This document shows, in pieces, positions 9,015 through 17,427 of a stretch of 64,000 nucleotides of DNA. Every line of letters starts with the position of its first letter. Within the stretch, counting starts at the first letter, position 1. The notes beneath the pieces are model-generated. The model was not told the DNA's origin. It ran no database searches and saw only the letters and a program-made list of their open reading frames with translations. The translations under genes and the position numbers were made by a program. The stretch is from an uncultured Methanobacterium sp. (GTDB taxonomy: Archaea; Methanobacteriota; Methanobacteria; Methanobacteriales; Methanobacteriaceae), in assembly GCF_963666025.1 (NCBI RefSeq), contig NZ_OY762552.1, positions 124,001-188,000 on the forward strand, read 5' to 3'.

Positions 9015-10202
9015 TTATTCCTCAAGGATAGCTTTTTCTCCTGTAAATTCTTCCCATCGGTTGATGATTACATCACAGTAGTGAGGGTCCAATTCTATGG
9101 TGTGGCAGGTTCTTTGTGTTTGTTCAGCTGCTATTAGTGTGGTTCCACTTCCTCCGAATGGGTCCAGGATGATGTCTTCTTTTTTGCTGCTGTTTTGCAT
9201 AGCATAAGCGATGATCTCAAAAGGTTTCATGGTGGGGTGTTCAAGGTTCTTCTGGGGTTTGTTGAAATGCCAGAGTGTGGATTGTTTCCGGTCACTGTAC
9301 CATTTATGTGGCCCTGTGGGTTTCCAGCCATATATGATGGGTTCGTGTTGCCAGTGGTAATCCTGACGACCCATGACTAGTGATTGTTTGGCCCAGATAC
9401 AGCATTGTGCTAGTTTCCATCCGGCTTTGGTGAAGGTTTCTCGGAAGTTCACTGCTTCGGTGTCTGCGTGGAATACATAGATGCTGGCCCCGGGTGCAGC
9501 TGCTTTATACATTACTTGATATGATTTGAGTAGGAATTCATGGAAGTTTTCTTTGTCCATGTTGTCGTTCTGGATTGTTAGTTTGTCCTTGGTTGCTCCA
9601 GTGTAGTTTACATTGTAGGGTGGGTCTGTTATGATTAGGTCGGCCAGGTGGTTGTTCATTAAAAGTTGCATGTCTTCATCTTTTGTGGCATCCCCACAGA
9701 GTAAGCGGTGTCTGCCCAGGATCCATATGTCTCCTGGTTGTACTTTCGGTTCAACTTCTACTTCAGGATCAAAGTCATCATCGACTACTGGGAGTTTTTC
9801 TTCAGGGAATAATGATTGTAGTTCTGTGTTTTGGAAGCCTGTGAGTTCAACATTGAAGCCTTCTATTTCCAGGTCTTCAATTAGGCTTTCGAGTTTGGTT
9901 TCATCGAATTGTCCTTTTATTTTGTTAAGGGCCAGGTTGAGTGCTTTTTCATTAGTTGTGTCCAGATCTACGAGGACAACATCTTCCTCGATTACTCCTT
10001 TTTTTAATAGTTTGGTGAGTCTTTGATGGCCCCCTACTACGACCATGTTTCTTTTGTTTACTATGATCGGGTCCAGGTATCCCCATGTATCGATGCTGTT
10101 CGAGAGTTGTTTTGTTTGAGTCTTATCCATGTAGTTAGGGTTGTATGGTGCAGGGTTAAGATCCTTCAATTTGACTGTTTTCATTTTGTCTTTGAGTGTC
10201 AA
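9015..10202 (-). CDS. ParB-like domain fused to DNA methyltransferase
   Basis: A 395-residue protein. Residues about 8-110 are a ParB/sulfiredoxin-like domain (NPAPYNPNYMD, VVVGGHQRLTKLL). The rest is an amino-methyltransferase with DPPYNVNY (catalytic motif IV, about 193) before DPFGGSGTTLIAAE (motif I, AdoMet binding, about 346), the beta-group order. It should methylate adenine N6 or cytosine N4 in viral DNA, guarding it against host restriction. The start is either TTG 10202, ten bases after AAGGAG, or ATG 10184 without a clear ribosome site. It has no nuclease partner in the same operon. Confidence 0.85.
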   Translation of the reverse strand: MTLKDKMKTVKLKDLNPAPYNPNYMDKTQTKQLSNSIDTWGYLDPIIVNKRNMVVVGGHQRLTKLLKKGVIEEDVVLVDLDTTNEKALNLALNKIKGQFDETKLESLIEDLEIEGFNVELTGFQNTELQSLFPEEKLPVVDDDFDPEVEVEPKVQPGDIWILGRHRLLCGDATKDEDMQLLMNNHLADLIITDPPYNVNYTGATKDKLTIQNDNMDKENFHEFLLKSYQVMYKAAAPGASIYVFHADTEAVNFRETFTKAGWKLAQCCIWAKQSLVMGRQDYHWQHEPIIYGWKPTGPHKWYSDRKQSTLWHFNKPQKNLEHPTMKPFEIIAYAMQNSSKKEDIILDPFGGSGTTLIAAEQTQRTCHTIELDPHYCDVIINRWEEFTGEKAILEE

Positions 10203-10287
10203 ATGGTCAGAACTCCTTGGATATTTTTTAATATTTCAAATAAGATTTATAAACCTAATATTTATAGATTTAAAAGGATTAGAAGCT

Positions 10288-10297
10288 TTTATATATT
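10288..10297 (+). promoter_or_regulatory. TATA box for the 10355 gene
   Basis: TTTATATATT lies about 57 bases before the ATG, followed by a short leader with GGTGATAAA just before the start. A second AT-rich box (TTTATAAATC read leftward, about 10240-10250) could serve the divergent methyltransferase gene. Confidence 0.45.
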
Positions 10298-10354
10298 ATT
10301 TAAGACAGTGTTTACTATGTGAGAGTTAAATAAACCCTTCAAAATGGTGATAAA

Positions 10355-10588
10355 ATGGAAATAACAATAAGAACAATGACAGAAGAAGAAAAAGTCGGAC
10401 TCGAAGCTGGAAACCTTGCACTACTAAGCGTAGATGAAATGGAAACTGAAGACATGGAACGCCTAGAAGAAGCTACATTCTTTAACACGAAAAATAAATG
10501 GTTCCAATGCAACCCCCAAGTACTCCACCGGGAAATGGCTGAAAAAAGATTCTTAAGATTGCTTGGATTAATAGATCTTGAGAATTAA
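10355..10588 (+). CDS. Small acidic protein of unknown function
   Basis: A 77-residue plus-strand gene with a good ribosome site (GGTGATAAA before the ATG). It is rich in Glu and Met (TEEEKVGLEAG, DEMETEDMERLEE). It is transcribed away from the methyltransferase from its own promoter. No family recognised. Its size, charge and lone opposite orientation would suit an anti-restriction or DNA-mimic type protein, but this is only a guess. Confidence 0.6.
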   Translation: MEITIRTMTEEEKVGLEAGNLALLSVDEMETEDMERLEEATFFNTKNKWFQCNPQVLHREMAEKRFLRLLGLIDLEN

Positions 10589-10828
10589 ATACAATCTTTT
10601 TTTAAATTATTTTAAAATATTTGAAGTCTTTTGAAGGTTTTTTAATAAAAGCCCTAACATATGATTTATTATATTAAATTTAGAATATGGAGGGAATTGA
10701 TGCACAATTTAGGTGTGATTAGGGGGAATTTAGGCATAATTTGGGGAAATCAACTTTAACTACTTTTACTAATTCAATTATTGTCTACTAAAATATACAA
10801 ACCTCCCAAAAAAAACTATAACCATTAA

Positions 10829-10899
10829 AATATTCCTCCAAAAAGCTCATATATATTTTCACCTCCAAGAAAATATTCATACTCCAATGGAGGAATATT
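10829..10899. repeat. 12-base inverted repeat in a 330-base gene-free stretch
   Basis: AATATTCCTCCA (10829-10840) is repeated exactly as TGGAGGAATATT (10888-10899), with 47 bases between, including ACCTCC and CTCCAA variants. The stretch 10589-10920 holds no convincing gene; it lies between the ends of the convergent 10355 and 10921 genes, so this may be a terminator region or a binding site. Confidence 0.5.
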
Positions 10900-10920
10900 A
10901 TGGTTTTAATTCTTATATTT

Positions 10921-11208
10921 TTAAACAGACACTCCAAATAGGGCCTTAATAATTACTCCTGCTAATAATAAAAGGATAACCCAAACCTTATTTTCTATAC
11001 TTTTTAATCGGTCATCGAGTTTTTGGTCTTCTGTTTTTAAGTTTCCATTGATTTCATCCTTACGACCCATGAAATCTATAACAGTTTCTTTGAATCTAAA
11101 GTAATTTTTCCATCTACCCTCATACTGGCATTTATGGCCCTGGCATGATTTTCCAGTGATATTGTCATAAATGTGTGATTGGTCCTGCCTGCCTTCCTGG
11201 GTTTTCAT
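10921..11208 (-). CDS. XhlA-like membrane protein (lysis accessory)
   Basis: A 95-residue protein with charged coiled-coil (NLKTEDQKLDDRLKSIENKV) followed by one C-terminal membrane segment (VWVILLLLAGVIIKALFG). This matches the layout of XhlA-type haemolysin/holin-partner proteins. It follows the four-segment membrane protein gene and probably works with it in lysis. ATG 11208 follows GGGGAGGG about 10 bases upstream; an in-frame GTG at 11241 overlaps the upstream gene and is less likely. Confidence 0.6.
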   Translation of the reverse strand: MKTQEGRQDQSHIYDNITGKSCQGHKCQYEGRWKNYFRFKETVIDFMGRKDEINGNLKTEDQKLDDRLKSIENKVWVILLLLAGVIIKALFGVSV

Positions 11209-11224
11209 GTAAGGAAACCCTCCC

Positions 11225-11623
11225 CTATGCTGAGGTTTCACTCGCAGCGCGTTTTTCAGTTACGAATTGGCTGAGTATAGTAAAACCAATTGTTACGGGT
11301 ACAATGAGTTGTGTAGGTATGTAAACCATAAGTTGTGGTTGCAGAACAACTATCACCGGCCAGGCCATGAGTAATATGGTTGTAAGATAATCGAATCGGA
11401 TCCACTTTTTAACAGTTTCAACACTATCCTTAACTCTTCTGTTTGAAGCATACTGGCTCAAAATCCCTGTTAACACAGTTACGATTATAATGTATTCAGG
11501 GGGGATGTATGTTACCAGATAGCTGATCAATATCAAGGTCAGGGGCACTAAGGCCAATAATATGGTTGTACCTACATCAAATACCATTTTCATGTCTATT
11601 TGGGTTTCATTTGTTTCAGTCAA
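11225..11623 (-). CDS. Putative holin (four membrane segments)
   Basis: A 132-residue protein with about four membrane segments (residues 17-37, 40-58, 80-97, 100-118), short loops and a charged C-terminus. Its two halves are similar to each other (TTILLALVPLTLILIS / TTILLMAWPVIVVLQP, and YIPPEYIIIVTVLTGILSQ / YIPTQLIVPVTIGFTILSQ), so it arose by an internal duplication. Position before an XhlA-like gene suggests a holin. The TTG start at 11623 follows GGAGG at 7 bases. No endolysin gene is in view. Confidence 0.6.
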   Translation of the reverse strand: MTETNETQIDMKMVFDVGTTILLALVPLTLILISYLVTYIPPEYIIIVTVLTGILSQYASNRRVKDSVETVKKWIRFDYLTTILLMAWPVIVVLQPQLMVYIPTQLIVPVTIGFTILSQFVTEKRAASETSA

Positions 11624-11672
11624 TTTAATACCTCCTCAAATTTTTTAAAAAAATGAGAATGAATTTTGTAAA

Positions 11673-11741
11673 ACTTGCGAGGAGAATTGACTCCCTGTCC
11701 AAAGTTACAGGACAATAGTGTCTTGGATGTGTGACGCAAGC
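11673..11741 (-). ncRNA. tRNA-like structured element
   Basis: The leftward transcript folds into a closed structure. CTTGCG pairs with CGCAAG at the ends, extended by a G-U pair, and inside are a hairpin TGTCC/GGACA with a 9-base loop and a hairpin GGGAG-TCAATT-CTCCT that resembles a tRNA T-arm. The length of 69 bases is tRNA-sized. The D-arm does not form, so it is not a normal tRNA; it may be a decayed tRNA or a viral structured RNA. It occupies the gap 11624-11853 between the holin-like gene and the next gene. Confidence 0.4.
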
Positions 11742-11853
11742 AAATAAAAATAGTTAAAATAACCCTATTGGCGTGGAGAGGGAGAATCTGTAGATTTAAA
11801 AGAGGGGGGGCTAAATCTATTATTTTTAAAATATTAAACAACTGATTTTGTTT

Positions 11854-12012
11854 TTAAATTAAATATTCCCTCATCCACTTTACCAGGGGCAGAGTTAGGC
11901 CATGGACCACACCCTGAAGGTGTAATCCAAAGGCCTGGTTGTTTTTTGTGGAAAAATATAGGATTTCATCAAATGACTGATGAACATTACCATTCAGACG
12001 TAAAAGTCCCAT
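11854..12012 (-). CDS. Small hypothetical protein
   Basis: A possible 52-residue gene (start MGLLRLNGNVHQSFDEILYF) overlapping the end of the upstream zinc protein gene by 26 bases. The amino-acid pattern looks like real coding sequence but the ribosome site is weak (GATGAAG). No family recognised. Confidence 0.4.
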   Translation of the reverse strand: MGLLRLNGNVHQSFDEILYFSTKNNQAFGLHLQGVVHGLTLPLVKWMREYLI

Positions 12013-12385
12013 AATCAACTTCATCATGAGGATTATACGTTGCATCAATATCCGAGTAATCATACCGATTACCCATCGGATACTTCACCCACCTACCATG
12101 AGTTTCATGAGGAGGTCCGGATAATACAACACCACATTCACAGAGAAGTTCATCATGTTTCTTATCATAATAAACTACCCTGCCACCGCAAGCAGGGCAG
12201 CTGTCAAGTTTCTTCTTCTTTTTCTTCTTCTCAATTTTAGTATAAGCAAGATATTCCGGGTTACCATAGATCGTGAGATGGCCCTGGCTGCATTCACGTT
12301 TAATGCCCTTCTTGAATAATTTAGTAGTTCTTGGATTTGGTTGGTCTAAACATTCTGGACAGATACCCCTCCGGACCAGCTCCAA
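11987..12385 (-). CDS. Zinc-ribbon protein with poly-lysine linker
   Basis: A protein of at least 132 residues with two metal-binding halves: CPECLDQ with ECSQGHLTIYG, and CPACGGRVVYYD with CECGVVLSGPP. The second resembles the zinc ribbon of TFIIB-like factors (CPxCG...C.CGVVL). Between them is a run of seven lysines. The frame stays open upstream to a TAG near 12432 (LAKHDQDLEWLELVRRG reads like protein), but no ATG or GTG occurs there; TTG 12385 has no ribosome site, so the true start is unsettled. The CGVVL ribbon may point to a transcription role. Confidence 0.6.
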   Translation of the reverse strand: MELVRRGICPECLDQPNPRTTKLFKKGIKRECSQGHLTIYGNPEYLAYTKIEKKKKKKKLDSCPACGGRVVYYDKKHDELLCECGVVLSGPPHETHGRWVKYPMGNRYDYSDIDATYNPHDEVDYGTFTSEW

Positions 12386-12402
12386 CCATTCAAGATCTTG
12401 AT

Positions 12403-12469
12403 CATGTTTTGCCAGGTTACACCAACTCTCCCACTACGTTCCTCTTACTATAATAACATGGCAAACATG
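12403..12469. repeat. Long inverted repeat between two genes
   Basis: CATGTTTTGCCA (12403-12414) pairs with TGGCAAACATG (12459-12469) with a single bulged base, closing a 44-base loop. It lies between the 12515 gene stop and the zinc-ribbon gene and overlaps the open upstream frame of the latter. It may be an RNA structure that controls translation of the downstream gene. Confidence 0.4.
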
Positions 12470-12514
12470 ACCGAAGAAAGAAGAGGGGTTTAAAATAAGA
12501 AATAAAGACATAAA

Positions 12515-12964
12515 CTAGGAATCAGTATATCGTCTGATCCTTCCAGTCAATGCCATTTTCTCCTGGAAAAACCGACTCAATTTTGTGAGAATGTTCGCAT
12601 AAATCTCTTCAGTAAGACCAAGTTCCCTAGCTAACTTATAATGAGATAATGGCCTTTTTTTAGTATTAGAAAATTTAATGTAAAAAATAATAGCAAGAGT
12701 GACAGTTTCATATTTACACCTAGCACATAGATCCTTAGTCCTAGGGCCTTCTGTAAGGATCCATAAAACCTGCTGCTGGAGATCCCCAGTGATCTTAAGA
12801 TGATCCATCTGGGTTTGAGCAGTCATGATTTTCTGATTTTCTCTCCATTCTTTTTTCAGATCTATATTTTGAGGATTGATCTCACCTGGTTGTTTGGTTT
12901 TGTACTTCCAGAGAAGGAAGTTTACACTTCTTGATTCCCTTTTAACTTGATCTGTGGCCATCAT
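12515..12964 (-). CDS. Possible transcription regulator of late genes
   Basis: A 149-residue basic N-terminus followed by a helical C-terminal domain. The part RTKDLCARCKYETVTLAIIFYIKFSNTK then LSHYKLARELGLTEEIYANILTKL looks like a helical bundle followed by a helix-turn-helix, loosely like one cyclin repeat of archaeal TFB. This resemblance is by eye and weak. It is the first leftward gene after two copies of the GGGACGACCAAA motif and precedes the lysis and structural genes, the place of a late activator. Function not proven. Confidence 0.5.
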   Translation of the reverse strand: MMATDQVKRESRSVNFLLWKYKTKQPGEINPQNIDLKKEWRENQKIMTAQTQMDHLKITGDLQQQVLWILTEGPRTKDLCARCKYETVTLAIIFYIKFSNTKKRPLSHYKLARELGLTEEIYANILTKLSRFFQEKMALTGRIRRYTDS

Positions 12965-12995
12965 CTACATACATCCCTCTTTAAGGCTTTAAAGG

Positions 12996-13007
12996 TTTGG
13001 TCGTCCC
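12996..13007 (-). promoter_or_regulatory. GGGACGACCAAA motif, copy 1
   Basis: Leftward GGGACGACCAAA about 20 bases downstream of a TATA-like box (TATTTAAATA, 13031-13041), i.e. at the expected transcription start of the 12515 gene. One of five copies, all in the same orientation. Likely an operator or a shared leader element. Confidence 0.55.
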
Positions 13008-13130
13008 TAATTTACTATGTGGTGGGAAGGTATTTAAATATCAAAAAAATACTATCTAGTGGGAAGAATGGAGCAGGGGGAGTTTGAACTATTATTTCTA
13101 AACATTATCTCTCCACAATTATGTATCGGA

Positions 13131-13142
13131 TTTGGTCGTCCC
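13131..13142 (-). promoter_or_regulatory. GGGACGACCAAA motif, copy 2
   Basis: Leftward TATGTCAGGGACGACCAAATCC, preceded by a TATA-like TTATATC. It also begins a nine-codon reading frame (MSGTTKSDT) that resembles the start of the 22081 gene. Between copies 1 and 2 a second direct repeat occurs (ACTATGTGGTGGGAAG at 13014 and ACTATCTAGTGGGAAG at 13051). The whole stretch 12965-13240 is the divergent promoter region of the 12515 and 13241 genes. Confidence 0.55.
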
Positions 13143-13240
13143 TGACATAAAAACCTGGCAAAGATATAACAAGAAATTACCCCCACAATAAACGCCCTCT
13201 GCCTATTCTTACCAATTATCAACATTTACCAAGTGATGAA

Positions 13241-16200
13241 ATGAAAAACAACCTTTTCAACAAATCACAAATGAAAAAAAATGCCGATAACAAGGCATTC
13301 CAACTAACCGTTCAAAAACATGACTTCCTGAAAACGCATGCTGAAAAAGTTAAAAACGGAGATTTCAAATCCGAAAAAAGCAGCTATCTCTATTTTTACG
13401 ATTTCCTAAAAGAAGTTCTAGGATACAACCGGGAAGAAAATATACTCTTTGAAGATAAAGAAGCCTTAGGAAGAGGTAAAGTAGAATTTGTTCTTAAATC
13501 AGCTGATAAACATAAATTCATGGTCATCGAACTCAAAGACCAAACAGCAGATCTAGACAAACCACAAAACAGGGCCAATGATAAAAGATCACCAGTGGAC
13601 CAGGCTTTCAGTTATGCACAACACTCTGATATCAATAATCCCATAGATTGGATAATGGTTTCTAATTTTAAAGAATTCAGATTATACAATTACAATGAAA
13701 GAAGTGGAAAATACATCTGCTTCACTTATGAAGACCTGTTAAATAAAGAAAAATTCAAATGCTTCATGGTTGCATTCTCCAAAAAATCCCATATCCTCAA
13801 AAGATATCCTGATAAAATCATTAAAGAAACATTAGTAGTTGAAAAACAGCTAGAACACAACTTCTACAAACTCTTCCACGAAACCCGGTTAATGCTTATA
13901 AAAGAATTGGAAGAACTAAATGATCTTTCCAGGGAACAATCTGTCCACTACGCCCAGTTAATATTGAATAGGTACATGTTTATAGCATTTGCCGAGGACT
14001 CTGGATTACTTACAAGTCAAATCTCAACAGACACTATTATAACTCCCATTAAAAAAGGGAACCTTAGACACAGAAGCATTTGGCAACGACTAAATGAACT
14101 ATTTTTAGACATAAACGAAGGAAACGATTATAAAAAAATATCTGGATATAATGGGGGTTTATTCGCTGAAGATTTAGACTTCTTAAAAATCCGTGATACA
14201 GTTGAAGACCAGGAAATATTCAAGGACACATGGCAAGATTGGAACTTTAATGAATACGAAAAAGACACCAAACATCTTTTAGGATCTCATGCGGATGTAG
14301 TAAATCCCATCTACAAAAACCTTCTCACAATATCCTCATTTGACTTTTCATCCGAACTGGATGTGAACATACTTGGCCATATATTCGAAAACAGTATTGG
14401 AGACTTAGAAGAACTCAAAGAAGACACTAAAGGCCGTAGGAAAAAAGATGGAATATTTTACACTCCAGAATATATCACAGATTACATCTGCAGAAACACC
14501 ATAATTCCATACTTAAGTAAATCAGGTAATGTAAATACCGTTGATGATCTTGTAGGAGAATATTGGGGATCTGCAATTGAAGAACTTGATGAGAAAGTTA
14601 AAAATATCAAAATTGTAGATCCTGCCTGTGGTTCAGGAGCATTTCTAAATAAAGCAGCAGATATATTGGTAGAAATTCACCAATCAATTCATAAAATCCT
14701 CTACAAAGATTTAAAGGAAACACTCATCCCCTATTTTGACCATATTGGGAAGAGAAGAGAAATCTTACTAAATAATATTTATGGTGTCGACCTTAATGAG
14801 GAATCTATAGATATAACAAAATTATCTCTATTTCTAAAAGTTTGCAGGAAAGGGTTGAAGTTACCTAACCTCAATAAAAACATAAAATGTGGAAACAGCC
14901 TAATTGACGACCCTAAATATACAGATAAACCCTTCAATTGGGAAGAAGAATTCCCTGAGATTTTTACGGAAGGTGGGTTTGATGTGGTTATTGGAAATCC
15001 TCCTTACGTAAGACAAGAGAAAATTAAAGAGATCAAACCTTATTTAAAAGATTATTATGGAGCTTATACTGGCGTAGCTGACCTTTACATATACTTTTTT
15101 GAAAAAGGAATTGAAATTTTAAAAGATAATGGGCAATTAGGTTTTATATCATCGAATAAATTCACTAAAAGTAAATATGGTAAAAAATTACGTGAATATA
15201 TTTTGAATAACACAATTTTTGTTAAATATGTAGATCATTCTTACGATAATGTTTTTCCAGATGCATCCACATATCCTAGTGTTATTATCTTAAAAAAGGG
15301 ACATGATGAATACAATAAAATTTTAGTTAATAATGACTTCTATCTCGAACAATCAAGATTTAATGACAATTCTTGGGGATTTGAACATCCTAAGATTCTT
15401 GATTTAAAAGAGAAATTAGAAAATTCAGGAATTAAATTAAAAAATATTGACGGGTTGAAAATCAAAAGAGGGCTGACAACTGGTTACAATAAGGCATTTA
15501 CAATAAGTTTACAGGAAAAAAACGATTTAATTGCAAAAGATTCTAGAGTTAAAGACATAATCAAACCTTTAGTGCGTGGAAAAGACATTAAAAAATGGAA
15601 TGTGGATTATCAACAACTTTATTTAATCAATTCTAAAAATGGACTCGACATTACAGAGTATCCTGCTGTTCTAAATCATCTTGATCAATATAAAGAACAT
15701 CTGGAAAAAAGGTGGGATAAAGGAGATCATTGGTTTAATTTGAGAAAATGCGCTTATTATGATGATTTTGAAAAAGATAAAATAATTTGGGCAGAAATTG
15801 CATTGACCCCGTCTTTTACTTTAGATAAAAATGGTTTATTCTTACTCAATACAAGTTATTTGATGACTTTATCTAATGAAAATTACAAATTAAGATATCT
15901 GCTTGCTTTACTAAACTCAAAATTGTTACATTGGGAATTCAAACAATTAAGTACAGGAATAATGAGTGGGTACCTGAGATATGTTAAACAATATGTTGAA
16001 AATCTGCCAATTTATCCTGCAAATCTCTTACAACAGCAATCTCTCATTAAACTAACTGATCATATACTCTCTAAACATAAGAAGCTTCAGCAAGAAGTTA
16101 TAGGATTTCGTAACTGGCTCAAACAGACTTTTAAGGTTGAAAAACTTTCTCAGAAACTTGAGAAATATTATGAGTTAAGTCTAGATGAGTTTCTGGATGA

Positions 16201-16399
16201 ACTTCGTAAGAAGAAAGTTGATGTCAGGTCCCGCGAAAACCAAGAACTCTTGAGGAATGAATACCAAAAGAGTCTCGATGTGGTTAATCCATTGCTCCAG
16301 GAAATAGAACAGACAAATAATCAGATTGACGGATTGGTTTATGAATTGTATGAGTTAACTGATGAAGAAATAAAAATTATTGAAGATAGTTTTGATTAG
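13241..16399 (+). CDS. Type IIG restriction-modification enzyme (Eco57I-like)
   Basis: A 1052-residue single-chain enzyme. The N-terminal nuclease region has VEFVL (E82) and MVIELKDQ (E97, K99), a PD-(D/E)XK-type site. The central methyltransferase has DPACGSGAFLNKA (motif I, about 460) and VVIGNPPYVRQEK (motif IV, about 586), the gamma order of N6-adenine enzymes. The C-terminal third (LVRGKDIKKWNVDYQQLYL, NLPIYP and a coiled tail) is a TaqI-type target-recognition domain. It cuts unmodified DNA and methylates its own. It starts a plus-strand cassette inside a minus-strand provirus and probably protects the lysogen. All key motifs are intact. Confidence 0.88.
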   Translation: MKNNLFNKSQMKKNADNKAFQLTVQKHDFLKTHAEKVKNGDFKSEKSSYLYFYDFLKEVLGYNREENILFEDKEALGRGKVEFVLKSADKHKFMVIELKDQTADLDKPQNRANDKRSPVDQAFSYAQHSDINNPIDWIMVSNFKEFRLYNYNERSGKYICFTYEDLLNKEKFKCFMVAFSKKSHILKRYPDKIIKETLVVEKQLEHNFYKLFHETRLMLIKELEELNDLSREQSVHYAQLILNRYMFIAFAEDSGLLTSQISTDTIITPIKKGNLRHRSIWQRLNELFLDINEGNDYKKISGYNGGLFAEDLDFLKIRDTVEDQEIFKDTWQDWNFNEYEKDTKHLLGSHADVVNPIYKNLLTISSFDFSSELDVNILGHIFENSIGDLEELKEDTKGRRKKDGIFYTPEYITDYICRNTIIPYLSKSGNVNTVDDLVGEYWGSAIEELDEKVKNIKIVDPACGSGAFLNKAADILVEIHQSIHKILYKDLKETLIPYFDHIGKRREILLNNIYGVDLNEESIDITKLSLFLKVCRKGLKLPNLNKNIKCGNSLIDDPKYTDKPFNWEEEFPEIFTEGGFDVVIGNPPYVRQEKIKEIKPYLKDYYGAYTGVADLYIYFFEKGIEILKDNGQLGFISSNKFTKSKYGKKLREYILNNTIFVKYVDHSYDNVFPDASTYPSVIILKKGHDEYNKILVNNDFYLEQSRFNDNSWGFEHPKILDLKEKLENSGIKLKNIDGLKIKRGLTTGYNKAFTISLQEKNDLIAKDSRVKDIIKPLVRGKDIKKWNVDYQQLYLINSKNGLDITEYPAVLNHLDQYKEHLEKRWDKGDHWFNLRKCAYYDDFEKDKIIWAEIALTPSFTLDKNGLFLLNTSYLMTLSNENYKLRYLLALLNSKLLHWEFKQLSTGIMSGYLRYVKQYVENLPIYPANLLQQQSLIKLTDHILSKHKKLQQEVIGFRNWLKQTFKVEKLSQKLEKYYELSLDEFLDELRKKKVDVRSRENQELLRNEYQKSLDVVNPLLQEIEQTNNQIDGLVYELYELTDEEIKIIEDSFD

Positions 16400-16411
16400 A
16401 AGGTGATTAAA

Positions 16412-17314
16412 ATGGGAATTCCAGATTTTCAGAGTATTATGTTACCATTGTTAAAATTTGCATCGGATAAACAAGAGCATTCAATTAGGGAAGCAATTGA
16501 AAGTCTCGCTCAACAATTTGATTTAACTGAAAAGGATAGAAAGGAACTTTTACCAAGTGGGATGCAGCCCGTGTTTGATAATAGGGTTGGATGGTCAAGA
16601 ACATCTCTTAAAAAGGCAGGTCTTCTTGAATCAAAGAAACGAGGGTATTTCAATATAACTCCGGAAGGGTTGAATGTTTTAAATCAAAATCCGCCAAAAA
16701 TTGATATTGGTTTTTTAATGCAATTCCCAGGTTATGTTGAATTCAGAACAGGGAGAGCCAAAGATCCTGTCAAATCTAAAACTCCTAAAGAAGATTTCTC
16801 CCCTGAAGAAACATTAGAGTATAGTTATCAGAAATTAAGAGATAATATTGCTCAAGAATTGATAGATAATGTTAAATCTTGTTCTCCTGAGTTTTTTGAG
16901 AAACTTGTCGTAGACTTATTACTAAACATGGGGTATGGTGGCTCAAGAAGAGATGCAGGTGAAGCAATAGGTAGAAGTGGGGATGGTGGAATTGATGGTA
17001 TTATCAAAGAGGATAGATTGGGTTTAGATACCATTTATATCCAAGCTAAAAGATGGGATAGTAACGTTTCCAGACCAGAAATACAGAAATTTGCAGGAGC
17101 TCTACAAGGAAAACAATCCAAAAAAGGAGTATTTATTACCACATCTAAATTTTCTAAAAGTGCTAATGAATATGCTTCTATAATTGATAGTAAGTTGGTA
17201 TTGATTGATGGAGAACAGTTGGCACAGCTTATGATTGATTATGATATTGGAGTAGCTAAGATCAAATCTTATGATTTAAAAAGTATTGATACTGATTACT
17301 TCTCAGAGGAATAA
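16412..17314 (+). CDS. mrr: Mrr-type restriction endonuclease
   Basis: A 300-residue protein 12 bases after the type IIG gene. Residues 1-90 are the Mrr N-terminal winged-helix region (MLPLLKFASDKQEHSIREAIESLAQ, GWSRTSLKKAGLLE). Residues about 150-285 are the Mrr catalytic domain with FFEKLVVDLLLNMGYGG, GDGGIDGII (Asp) and TIYIQAKRW (Gln-x-Lys in place of Glu-x-Lys, as usual in Mrr). Mrr enzymes cut DNA carrying foreign methylation. The ATG at 16412 follows AAGGTGATT; GTG 16403 lies in that site. With a methylating neighbour, its specificity must spare the IIG mark. Confidence 0.87.
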   Translation: MGIPDFQSIMLPLLKFASDKQEHSIREAIESLAQQFDLTEKDRKELLPSGMQPVFDNRVGWSRTSLKKAGLLESKKRGYFNITPEGLNVLNQNPPKIDIGFLMQFPGYVEFRTGRAKDPVKSKTPKEDFSPEETLEYSYQKLRDNIAQELIDNVKSCSPEFFEKLVVDLLLNMGYGGSRRDAGEAIGRSGDGGIDGIIKEDRLGLDTIYIQAKRWDSNVSRPEIQKFAGALQGKQSKKGVFITTSKFSKSANEYASIIDSKLVLIDGEQLAQLMIDYDIGVAKIKSYDLKSIDTDYFSEE

Positions 17315-17397
17315 AAAACAAATTCAAAAATATACCCAATTCATTATTTTTACTGATTTTCTTAGAAACATTAATAAATACATACCATAATAATAGT

Positions 17398-17409
17398 TAG
17401 TAATTACTA
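17398..17409. promoter_or_regulatory. Palindrome TAGTAATTACTA before membrane gene
   Basis: A perfect 12-base palindrome 19 bases before the 17428 ATG. The related split palindrome ATTACTA-N9-TAGTAAT lies before the next gene (18367-18389). Probably an operator for the two membrane-protein genes. Confidence 0.5.
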
Positions 17410-17427
17410 TGATGTGGTGGGGGTAAA

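Noticed and set aside
9015..10202. Chromosome-partition ParB
   Set aside because: The ParB-like part is fused to a methyltransferase and lacks the helix-turn-helix of true ParB.
11620..11841. Leftward 73-codon frame
   Set aside because: Low-quality protein; it overlaps the tRNA-like structure.
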